This document shows positions 34,509 through 43,500 of a stretch of DNA of 64,000 bases, one piece after another. Numbering within the stretch: position 1 is the first letter of the stretch; every line of letters starts with the position of its first letter. Origin of the DNA: Alteraquisediminimonas sediminicola (GTDB lineage Bacteria; Pseudomonadota; Alphaproteobacteria; Sphingomonadales; Sphingomonadaceae); assembly GCF_019740335.1 (NCBI RefSeq), contig NZ_JAHXZS010000001.1:186001-250000 (forward strand), in the 5' to 3' direction. Made by a program: the position numbers and the translations under genes. A model generated the notes under the pieces. It ran no database searches and was not told the DNA's origin. It saw nothing but the letters and a program-made list of their open reading frames with translations.

Positions 34509-35476
34509 GCGCCGCGATACCAAAGCGAAGATGGCGGTTCTGGCTGATAGGCGCCGTCATGATCGGCCTGATCGTGTTGATCCGGCGCGAGGCAGATTTT
34601 TCGCGTTTCGTGGTTTTGGCCGAACAAGCGCAACCCTTATGGCTGGCCCTTGCCATATTGTTGCAGCTTGGCACTTATGCCAGCCTCGCCTTTAGCTGGC
34701 GGATCATTTTGCGGCGGGCAGGAGAGCAGGCAAGGTTTCCGTCATTAATTCGGATCGCCTTGGTGAAACTGTTTATCGATCAGACCCTGCCGACCGCCGG
34801 GATGAGCGGCAATATCCTGCTGGTCGATCAGCTCATCAAGATCAATGTCTCGCGTGGGATCGCGGTGGCGGCGCTGCTGATGTCGATGATCGGCTATTAC
34901 ACAGCCTATGTCATTTTTGCTGTATTGGTGCTGTGGCTTTTGTGGTGGCAGGGCAATGCCACCCCCTTTATGGCAAGTGTCATCGCCTGTTTCATGGTAG
35001 TTGCCATTCTTATTCCCGGATTGGCACTATGGCTGCGTCATCGCGGTCGCAGGCCGTTGCCGGATTGGCTGGCGCAGATAGGTCCGATTGAAGCATTATT
35101 TCGCACGGTCGGCCTTGCGCCCGCAGATTTGTTGCGTGATCGCCATGTGCTGGCCCGCGTCACCTTGTGCAATGCGCTGATTTTCTGCCTTGATGCCGCG
35201 ACCCTCTACGCATGCCTGCATGGTCTGGGGCAGGATGTGGGTTTTGCGACAGCGTTGATCGGGCTGATCATGGCCTCGGTCGCGGTGACGCTGGCGCCAT
35301 TGCCATTCGGCCTTGGCAGTTTCGAGGTCGCCTGCACCGCCACGCTGCATCTGCTGGGCATTTCAATCGAGGCCGCCTTTGCATCAACGATGCTGCTGCG
35401 CGCGCTGACCTTGTGGTTGCCGTTGGTGCCGGGGTTGATCCTGTTGCGGCGACGTAAAGACTATTCGCCGAGGTAG
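34505..35476 (+). CDS. Lysylphosphatidylglycerol synthase TM-region-like (UPF0104) membrane protein
   Basis: A 323-residue protein with seven to eight membrane helices. FIDQTLPTAGMSGNILLVDQL (about residue 90) and LAPLPFGLGSFE near 275 match the LPG_synthase_TM / UPF0104 family, which includes MprF flippase-like domains without the synthase part. The GTG at 34505 overlaps the ATPase stop, making translational coupling likely; an ATG at 34457 inside the ATPase gene is an alternative. It may move lipids or affect the envelope alongside Mg2+ transport. The 3' end overlaps the convergent exonuclease gene by 16 bases. Confidence 0.82.
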   Translation: MSAAIPKRRWRFWLIGAVMIGLIVLIRREADFSRFVVLAEQAQPLWLALAILLQLGTYASLAFSWRIILRRAGEQARFPSLIRIALVKLFIDQTLPTAGMSGNILLVDQLIKINVSRGIAVAALLMSMIGYYTAYVIFAVLVLWLLWWQGNATPFMASVIACFMVVAILIPGLALWLRHRGRRPLPDWLAQIGPIEALFRTVGLAPADLLRDRHVLARVTLCNALIFCLDAATLYACLHGLGQDVGFATALIGLIMASVAVTLAPLPFGLGSFEVACTATLHLLGISIEAAFASTMLLRALTLWLPLVPGLILLRRRKDYSPR

Positions 35477-35907
35477 AATTTTTTCAGCGCGCGCGCATCG
35501 TGCAAGGCGTTATGCGGCACTTTGCTGGTCGCGGCAGAGCTGAACCCCGCGCCATTGATCAGTTCGAAGCGCAAGCAATTGATCGGGGCCTTTTCACCGG
35601 GGCCCGTCACCAGCAAGGCGCAGAAATAGGCAAGGTCATCCGGCCAGTCGGCGATGATCACCGGGTCTGGATCGCCCGCGAAATAGGTCGCGATGTGCAT
35701 CGCGGCCTCGGTCCGGCTCATTTCATAATCCACCCCCGGCGGCACATGGCGCAAGTAAGGGATGACGCGCTGTTCCACCCATGAATGGATTTTCTCCGGC
35801 AGCGGCAGCGAGGTGTAAAACTCCTGATCGCCATCTTCCGGCACCAGCGCGAGGCTGATCAGTTCGCCGCCAAAGCCGTTGAACTCGGTATCCAGAAAAT
35901 AGCGCAT
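35461..35907 (-). CDS. 3'-5' exoribonuclease-like protein (Rv2179c type, DEDD fold)
   Basis: A 148-residue protein. RYFLDTEFNGFG gives the first acidic pair, IIADWPDDLAYF the middle aspartate, and KVPHNALHDARAL the HxxxxD end motif of the DEDDh exonuclease fold. The small size and layout fit the Rv2179c-like family rather than RNase T or oligoribonuclease. The substrate is unknown. It lies between a UPF0104 gene (convergent) and the antiporter gene on the same strand, without overlap with the latter. Confidence 0.8.
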   Translation of the reverse strand: MRYFLDTEFNGFGGELISLALVPEDGDQEFYTSLPLPEKIHSWVEQRVIPYLRHVPPGVDYEMSRTEAAMHIATYFAGDPDPVIIADWPDDLAYFCALLVTGPGEKAPINCLRFELINGAGFSSAATSKVPHNALHDARALKKFYLGE

Positions 35908-35978
35908 GAAGGGGTGGGACTCATATTGAAAAAGATGACGCCCCTATGGCGGAGTGGGCGAGGTCAGTAAACCATCCG

Positions 35979-37715
35979 TTATTTGATGACCTCAATATCT
36001 GCGCCATCGCCTGCATAGACATCCTGTGCCGTGATTTGGGCAGAAAGGCGTTTGCGATCATGTCGGCGGAAGGCCTGGACGATTTCATCCACTTCCGATG
36101 CAGTCATATCGAGATTGAACAAGCCTTTGCGGGCCAGCGCGATAGCAGATTCCATGACCTCACGCTCGGTACCAGCCAATTGCGCGCCTGCCAGCTGCAT
36201 CAATTGCACCCGATCATAGACCCGCGCAAAGACCGACAAATGCGGAAAGCTGGTCGCGATTTGGGCGATTTGGCTTTGATCCAGCCCATCGCCATTTTGA
36301 CAGAAGAACAGCAATCGTGCCTGTTCGGCACCTGCGCTACGCAACAGGTCTATCCGCGTCCCATCGCCATAAAAGACCTTATGGCCGAAGGAACCGCTCA
36401 TTTCGATCTGCGCGGGATCAAGGTCGATCAAGATGATCTTGAAGCCGGCGGCTGCCGCAATCTGCGCTATAGTCTGGCCAAAACGCCCATGGCCGACGAC
36501 GATAATCTCAGCCGATTTGGTCGGGAACTTACCAATGGCGGGGGTTGGCTCCACTGTCGCGATGTCGCCCATTTTCTTGGCGAGCAGCATGAGAAATGGT
36601 GTCGCGACCATTGATACAGTGACGACCGCATTGAATATGCTGACGGTTTCCGGTGCGATCAACAACGCCATTTGCGCTGCACCAAAAATGACGAACGCGA
36701 ATTCGCCGCCTTGGCTTAACAATAACGCAAGGATGATCGCGCCGCGCTGTGGCGCACCGAACAGCCGCGCAATGCCGAATAGCACCGCCGCCTTGATGCA
36801 GATCACCATCGCTGCCATGCCAAGGACGAAAAAGGGTCGTTCCAGCACGGCGTGAATATCCAACAGCATCCCGACAGACAGGAAGAATAGCCCCAGGAGG
36901 ATAGAACGGAACGGATTGATATCGGCCTCCAGCTCATGCCGGAAAGGCGAATCCGCCAGCATAACGCCCGCGATGAACGCGCCTAGGGCCGGGGACAGGC
37001 CGATGGCGCTGGTTAGACCTGCGCTCGCACAGACTGCCAAAAGGCCAGCGACAATGAACAATTCGCGTTCGGCATAATGGCCGATGAGGCGGAGCGCTGG
37101 CACTAACAAGAACCGGCCCGCTGCCACCAGCACAATAATCGCCAACAATGATTGGCCGACCACGATAAAGGGGTTCGCTGGCACATCGAGACTAGGCGCA
37201 CGTGACAGGGCAGCCACAATCGTCAGCAGCGGCACGATTGAAAGGTCTTGAAACAACAGAATGGAAAAGGCGCGTTCGCCTAATGGTGAGTTCAGGCGTC
37301 CCTCGGATTGCAGCATCGGCAATACCTGCGCCGTCGATGACAACGCGAGCGGCAGGCCCAATGCCAATGCCGCCGCCGGGGTAAAGCTTGTGAACAGCAG
37401 CAGCCCAGCCGCCAGCGCAAGGCCCGCCAAGGCAACCTGCGCCAGACCGAGGCCGAGGATTTCCCGCTTCAATCGCCACAAACGCCGGGGGGCAAGATCG
37501 AGACCAACCAAAAACAGCAGGAGGACGATGCCGATTTCGGAAAAGCGCATGATGACATGTGCGTCGGATACAAGTTGCAGCCCGGATGGCCCGACAGCGA
37601 TGCCTGCCACGATATAGCCCAACACCGCGCCAAGCCCGTAACGCCGGAACAGCAAAACGAACACCAAGGAGGCAGCCAGCAAGATGGTGCCGAGAAGGAA
37701 GATATTCTGATCCAT
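35979..37715 (-). CDS. Kef-type K+/H+ antiporter (CPA2) with NAD-binding domain
   Basis: A 578-residue protein. About 12-13 membrane helices occupy residues 1-380 (GYIVAGIAVGPSGLQLV, FLVGLDLAPRRLWRLK and SALGAFIAGVMLADSPFRHELE-like CPA2 motifs). A TrkA-N/RCK domain follows, starting VVGHGRFGQTIAQIAAAAG (about 415). It resembles KefB/KefC and is expected to exchange K+ for H+ under gating by the nucleotide or glutathione-binding domain. No KefF/KefG partner is nearby. It is divergent from the first gene of the surface locus. Confidence 0.92.
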   Translation of the reverse strand: MDQNIFLLGTILLAASLVFVLLFRRYGLGAVLGYIVAGIAVGPSGLQLVSDAHVIMRFSEIGIVLLLFLVGLDLAPRRLWRLKREILGLGLAQVALAGLALAAGLLLFTSFTPAAALALGLPLALSSTAQVLPMLQSEGRLNSPLGERAFSILLFQDLSIVPLLTIVAALSRAPSLDVPANPFIVVGQSLLAIIVLVAAGRFLLVPALRLIGHYAERELFIVAGLLAVCASAGLTSAIGLSPALGAFIAGVMLADSPFRHELEADINPFRSILLGLFFLSVGMLLDIHAVLERPFFVLGMAAMVICIKAAVLFGIARLFGAPQRGAIILALLLSQGGEFAFVIFGAAQMALLIAPETVSIFNAVVTVSMVATPFLMLLAKKMGDIATVEPTPAIGKFPTKSAEIIVVGHGRFGQTIAQIAAAAGFKIILIDLDPAQIEMSGSFGHKVFYGDGTRIDLLRSAGAEQARLLFFCQNGDGLDQSQIAQIATSFPHLSVFARVYDRVQLMQLAGAQLAGTEREVMESAIALARKGLFNLDMTASEVDEIVQAFRRHDRKRLSAQITAQDVYAGDGADIEVIK

Positions 37716-37859
37716 ATATGTGCGTTACATTCATGGCGCGGCGGTGAAATGGCAAGCGATATGCGGTTATCCGGACAATAAAAATGTACGAAGTTGAGGC
37801 GATGTATCCAATTTCGATCAATTTATATTTTATTTAGGATTTTCGGATAAATAGGTCTC

Positions 37860-38846
37860 ATGAGTAAGTATGCGTTCATCAAGCATGTCCGGTTATGCGG
37901 ACTAGTCGCCACAGCCTTAACGGCTGTTCATTCGGTCAGCGCTGTCGCTGCCGGTGTCTCTGCTGGCACGCAGATCCAAAGCACTGCGACCGCCACGTAC
38001 ACTGCAGGTTCGATGAGTGGATCGGTGCAGTCGAACACTGTCACGGTAAAAGTGGATGAGTTGCTTGATGTGGCGGTTACCGGCCTATCCGGCGCATCGA
38101 CCACCATCGGGTCAAATCCGGTGATCCTGACCTATGCCGTGACCAATACGGGCAATGGCTTTGAGGCCTTCAATATCAATGTAGACCCGGCGGTCGCGGG
38201 CAATCAGTTCGATGCCGTGGTGCAGACCATCGCCATCGATACCAACGGCAATAATGCCTATGATTCAGGTGTCGATCAGGTGCTGACCAATAATACGGCC
38301 ACGCCTGCGATTGCCCCTGATGGCGTGCTGCGAATCTTTGTGGTGGTGGGCTTGCCTGCCACGGCCCATGATCTTGAAACCAGCAGCGTACGCCTTACCG
38401 CCGAAGCCGTCACCGGCTCAGGCAGCCCCGGCACGACATTTACGGGCCAAGGTGCAAACGGCTCGGATGCCGTGGTGGGCGCATCTGGCGCGCAGGCGTT
38501 TGGCAGCAATGATCTTGTCGCCAGCCTTGCCACGGTCACCCTGACAAAATCGGCCAGCATTGTAGATCCGTTCGGCGGGGCGCAACCGGTGCCGGGCGCG
38601 ATCGTGACCTATATAATTACCGCCTCTGTTGCTGGCACCGGACAGGCCGAAGGGCTGGACATCGCTGATGTCATTCCGACCGGCACGACATATCAAAATA
38701 GCACGTTGAAACTCGATGGCGCGTCGTTGAGCGATGCCGCTGATGGTGATGCGGGCGATGCATCGGCCAGCGGCATCAATGTCAGTCTTGGCAACATCAC
38801 CGGTGGCAGCGACAAAACCGTCAAATTTGACGTCAAGATCAATTGA
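37860..38846 (+). CDS. Secreted DUF11-like surface protein 1
   Basis: A 328-residue protein with a signal peptide (cleavage near AVAA, about residue 31). An N-terminal module follows, GTQIQSTATATYTAGS then SNTVTVKVDE, also found in the 39401 gene and at the start of the giant protein at 40547. A calcium-loop-like DTNGNNAYDSGVDQ lies near 125. The C-terminal ~110 residues (TLTKSASIVDPFGGAQPVPGA then IADVIPTGTTYQNSTLKLDG) form a DUF11/COG1361 beta domain. No anchor or sorting motif is seen. It opens the plus-strand half of a surface locus. Function unknown. Confidence 0.8.
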   Translation: MSKYAFIKHVRLCGLVATALTAVHSVSAVAAGVSAGTQIQSTATATYTAGSMSGSVQSNTVTVKVDELLDVAVTGLSGASTTIGSNPVILTYAVTNTGNGFEAFNINVDPAVAGNQFDAVVQTIAIDTNGNNAYDSGVDQVLTNNTATPAIAPDGVLRIFVVVGLPATAHDLETSSVRLTAEAVTGSGSPGTTFTGQGANGSDAVVGASGAQAFGSNDLVASLATVTLTKSASIVDPFGGAQPVPGAIVTYIITASVAGTGQAEGLDIADVIPTGTTYQNSTLKLDGASLSDAADGDAGDASASGINVSLGNITGGSDKTVKFDVKIN

Positions 38847-38857
38847 GGAAATTTGCG

Positions 38858-39331
38858 ATGCGTAAAAAGTTTCTGTTGCTGGGCGCATTTGTTGCCATTT
38901 CTCACGCCCCTGCCGCGCTGGCGCAAGCCGCGTCGCCGGTCGAGTTGAAGGGCGATGTGAAGCTCGACAAGATCGTGGTTCAAAATGGCAAGGAGCAGCA
39001 CCAGTAAACCGAACCGAAGGTCGTGGTGCCGGGCGACAGGCTGATCTTCTCCACCGCCTATCACAATACAGGTGCGATGGTCGTGAAGAACTTCGTCGTC
39101 ACCAACCCCATCCCGCAAGGCGTTACACTCGCATCCGATGCAAAGGGAACCCTGGAGGTGTCGGTCGACGATGGTAAAAATTGGGGACGGCTGACGATGC
39201 TGACCGTGCCGGACGGGCAGGGCGGCAGGCGACCCGCGCAGGCGAGCGATGCTACGCATGTGCGTTGGACGCTGGCCACGCTCGCGGCAGGGGCATCAGG
39301 CGTTTTAACCTATAATGCCATCGTCCGCTGA
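38858..39331 (+). pseudogene. DUF11-like secreted protein split by an in-frame TAA
   Basis: The frame begins with a good signal peptide, MRKKFLLLGAFVAISHAPAA, and 49 codons later meets TAA at 39005-39007. The same frame then stays open for 107 codons with clear homology: VPGDRLIFSTAYHNTGAM, NPIPQGVTL, SVDDGKNWGRL, ATHVRWTLATL. The codon context (…GAG CAG CAC CAG TAA ACC GAA) is explained by a single C-to-T change of a CAA glutamine codon. A GTG at 39023 could restart translation but would give a form without a signal. The domain resembles the C-terminal domain of the three LamG-type paralogues. Pseudogene, readthrough or sequencing error are all possible. Confidence 0.75.
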
Positions 39332-39400
39332 CAAGATGAATTGAGTGTTTCGATCAACGCCGGATCTTTCGCGGCCATGTTCAAGAGTAAGGATTAGCGT

Positions 39401-40459
39401 ATGAGTAACAGAAGCAAAATGCTGACCATGGTGAGTGTCATGGCGCTTGCCATGCTCCATTCAGCTAATGCGCTGGCCGCAGGCACAGCAGCGGGGACGT
39501 CAATCACCAACACAGCCAGCATCGCCTATCAGGTGGGCGGCGTGTCGCAGAATACGGTCACGGCCTCCAACACCATCACCGTCGATCGCAAGGTCAACGT
39601 CACCATTGCTCGGGTCGGCTCAAGCGCGACCTCGGTATCTCCGGGGCAGACCTCGGCGGTCACGACGTTCACCGTGACCAATCTTTCAAACGCCACGCTC
39701 GATTTCGGTCTGGCAGTCGCCCAGCAGAGCGGCAGTACGGGTGCCTATGGCGCCACGGATAATTTCGATACATCGAATGTAAAAATCTATGTCGATAGCA
39801 ATGCCAATGGCACCTATGATTCCGGCACAGATACGCAGGTGACATATCTGGATGAACTGGCCGCCGATGCCAATAAGACGGTGTTCGTGGTATCGGATAT
39901 TCCGCTTGGTCGCCTGAATGGCGATGATGCGACGATTGTGCTGACCTCAACCGGCTTTGAAGGCGGTGGCTCGGGCAGTAAGGGGGCTGCCCTGACAGAA
40001 ACGAGCGGCGCAAACACCAGTGCGATGGATACGGTCTTTGCCGATGGGGCCGGAGCCACCGATAGCGCGCGTGATGCGGCCTATTCGATCAAGAATGATT
40101 ATCTCGTCTTCACGGCCACGCTGAGCGTCACCAAGATCAGCAAGGTCATCAGCGATCCCTTGAACGGGACCACCAATCCCAAGGCGATTCCCGGTGCGAC
40201 CGTCGAATATTGCATCGTGGTGGCCAATGCCTCTGGCAGCGCCCCTGCGGACAGCGTGGATATCACAGACCCACTGCCTAGCCAGATCGCCTATGATGCA
40301 ACCTATGGGATCTTTTTCAGCGGCACATATTCAGCGGGCGTCTGCAACAGCGATGGCATCGCAGGCGGCAGTTATGCGACGGGTTCCGTCACCGTCACGT
40401 TAAGCGGCGTGGCCGCGAACGAAACCAAAACCGTGCTTTATCGCGCCACGATCAACTAA
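39401..40459 (+). CDS. Secreted DUF11-like surface protein 2
   Basis: A 352-residue paralogue of the 37860 gene with the same order: signal peptide (cleavage near ALAA, about residue 27), the GTSITNTASIAYQVGG N-terminal module, a calcium-loop-like DSNANGTYDSGTDTQ near 135, and a C-terminal DUF11 domain (KAIPGATVEYCIVVANASGSAPADSVDITDPLPSQIAYD). AAGGA lies seven bases before the ATG. The protein is Gly/Ser/Thr/Ala rich and low in charge, typical of exported adhesin-like proteins. It is followed 87 bases later by the giant outer-membrane protein. Confidence 0.82.
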   Translation: MSNRSKMLTMVSVMALAMLHSANALAAGTAAGTSITNTASIAYQVGGVSQNTVTASNTITVDRKVNVTIARVGSSATSVSPGQTSAVTTFTVTNLSNATLDFGLAVAQQSGSTGAYGATDNFDTSNVKIYVDSNANGTYDSGTDTQVTYLDELAADANKTVFVVSDIPLGRLNGDDATIVLTSTGFEGGGSGSKGAALTETSGANTSAMDTVFADGAGATDSARDAAYSIKNDYLVFTATLSVTKISKVISDPLNGTTNPKAIPGATVEYCIVVANASGSAPADSVDITDPLPSQIAYDATYGIFFSGTYSAGVCNSDGIAGGSYATGSVTVTLSGVAANETKTVLYRATIN

Positions 40460-40546
40460 GTTTCCAGCAACGTAAACACGATCAACTGAACAGGCGGCGC
40501 AGCATCTTATAAAGTGCAGCGAGCGCTTCATATATTGTCAGAGGTA

Positions 40547-43500
40547 ATGAGTATTTTGCAGCGTATCGGATACATCCTTGCACTGTTGTACGCGACATTA
40601 TGCACGGGTGTATCCATCGCCAAGGCGCAGACTATTCATAATACCGCCGCCGCCCGATGGGTGGAACAAGGCCGGACCTTGTTGATCACTTCCAACACAG
40701 TGACAATCGCGGTGCAGCAGGCAGCCGGCACCGTGGAGGTGTTCAAGCCAGCGACAGGCGGCGTCAGCACAGGGCAGTCGATCAATTATATGCCATCGTT
40801 CTGCGGTGGACAAAAAATCAATACATCATCCGCCACCGTGGGCGAGGCCGAGATCGCCGCGCTTGAAAACGCCAACAAGCTCTATCTGGGCGAGGTGATG
40901 TATGTCAGCCTCAAATCCACCAGCGTCAATAATGATGCAAACCAGATTGATCATGTTACCGCCACGTTGACGATCAACGGGGGCGAGCGCGAGGCGATCA
41001 CCGTGTTCGAGACTGCGGCCAATAGTGGCGTGTTCATTGGCGCTATCCCGACCGTTGGCAATCCACCCGCGCCCGTGCAGGGTGATTGCCGGTTGAGCGT
41101 GGCGCCGGGCGATCAGGTCCAGATCGAATTCAGCATCGCCACTGTGCAGGCGGTAATCGCTTCTACGCAGGTGGAGATTCTGGCCGATCCGTTCGGATTG
41201 TTGTTCGATAGCGAGGATGGCTCCCCGATCAATGGTGTGCGAATGACGTTGGTGGATGCCGCGACTGGTGCACCTGCGCGCGTTTTTGGCCCGGATGGGG
41301 TCACGCCTTGGCCATCGACGATGATAACGGGTGAAATCGTGACCGATGGCGCGGGCAATCGTCATCCGATGTTGCCGGGCGAATATCAATTTCCGTTGAC
41401 GGCTTTTGGCAATTACCGGCTGCTGGCCGAACCGCCTGCGCCCTATAGCGGGCCATCCAAGGCCAATATCACGCAATTGTCGGTGTTGCGTCGCCCCGAT
41501 GGTCAGCCGCTGGCGCTGGGTGACGGTTCGTTCGGCGGGGTCTTTGCCGTGGCCGGGCCTGAGCCGGTGCGTGTTGATATTCCGCTAGATCGTCCGGCAT
41601 CGGCGGTGGAACTGACCAAGACGGTCTCGCGGGCCAATGCCCTGCCAGGGGATATGCTGGTCTATACGATTGTCGTGCAGAATGCCGATAAGCGGCGTGC
41701 CAACCGTGGCGTGCAACTGGTGGACATCCCGGCAACGGCGCTGCGCTATCGTCGTGATAGCCTGCGGGTCGACGGCGCGCCCGCTGCTGCGAACACAGCC
41801 GATTTCGCGGCGGATGGCAGGAAGCTGACGATCGCGCTGGGCGATATTGCGCCGGGGAAAAGCCGGACGATCACTTATGCGATGACAGTGCGGCCAGATG
41901 CGAATGCAGGGCAGGCGATCAATCGGGTGACGGCCACGGATCGCCAAGGCGTTTCCGCCAATGCAGGTGCGATCGTGCGGATCGAGCGCGAAGACCTCGC
42001 CTCACGCACCACCATATTGGGGCGGATCGTTGCGGGCGGATGCGACATTGCCGCCCCGCATGAGGGCATAGCCGGTGTGCGGGTGGTGCTGGAAGATGGC
42101 AGCTTTGCCATTACCGATGCCGAAGGGCGCTATCATTTCACGGGCCTGTTGCCCGGCAGCCATGTCGTGCAGGCGCAATCCAATACGCTGCCCAAAGGCG
42201 GCAAGTTCGTCGATTGCGCCCGTTCGACCCGCAGCGCAGGCAGTGCGAATTCGCGTTTCGTGATCGGGCAGGGCGGTAGCCTGATGACGGCGGATTTCTT
42301 CGCAGTCGTCCCGGAAAGCAAGAGCGTTCCAGAGAAAAATGCCGGCCCGGCAAGCAAGGTGCCTATTGCAGCCCCCCTTACCAGCGAAGAGGCCGACAGC
42401 CGCGCAGCAGCAGGAGCCGAGGTGATTTGGCTGCAAAAGGGCAATGGCCCGACCGCGTTCCTGTTCCCCGCGCCTGATCACAATCCGCGCGCCCCGGCTG
42501 TGCGCGTAGCGATACGGCATAAGGTTACCGAGAAAATAGAACTGCTGATCGATGGCAAGCCGGTCGATCCCGTGGCGTTCGACAACATCTCAACCGCCCC
42601 GGGCGGCACTTATGCCGTCAGCCTGTGGCGCGGGATTCCGCTTGAAGGTGAAGTGACCCATTTGTCTGCATTGGTGCGGAGCGAAAAGGGTGCGCTCCTG
42701 TCCACCCTTACCCGCGATGTGCATTTTGTCAGCACGCCCGCGCAGATCGAACTGTTGCCGACCCGCAGCCGCCTGATTGCCGATGGCGTCACCCGGCCTG
42801 TGCTGGCATTGCGTGTGACGGATCGGGCAGGACGTCCGGTCCATGCAGGCCTGACCGGCGATTTTACCCTGTCATCGCCTTATGAAAGTGCCGAGGCGGT
42901 CGATGCACGGCAATCGCAAGCACTTTCCGGCACAGGCAGCAAAGCGCCGCGCTGGCTGGTGAAGGGCGATGACGGCATCGCCTATGTCGAACTGGCCCCG
43001 ACAATGACCAGCGGCAAGCTGCACATGGAATTTACATTTGTCGATGGGCAACAACGCCGCCGTCAGGAACTGGATAGCTGGATCATGCCGGGTAAGCAGG
43101 CATGGACGGTTACGGGCCTGGTCGAAGCAGGGGCCGGGGCGGTCGATGTCGCGGATCAGATGCAACGGACGACGGATTTCGACAGCGACCTTGGGCGCAA
43201 TGCGCGGATCGCCGTTTATGCCAAGGGGCCGGTGACGGACGATATTTTGGTCACTGCGGCCTATGATAGCGCCAAGCAACGCAATGAACAGAATCTGCAA
43301 GGCGCGCTTGATCCGCGTGCATATTATTCCGTCTTTGCCGATGGTTCGGAGCGGCTGTTCGATGCCGCCAGCCGCGACAAATTCTATGTGCGGGTCGAAG
43401 GCCGTGGCCTGACCGCGCAATATGGCGATTTTGATGCCGGTTTCGACCAGACCCAGCTTGGCCGCTATCTCCGCACCGCCACCGGGGTGCGTGGCGAGAT

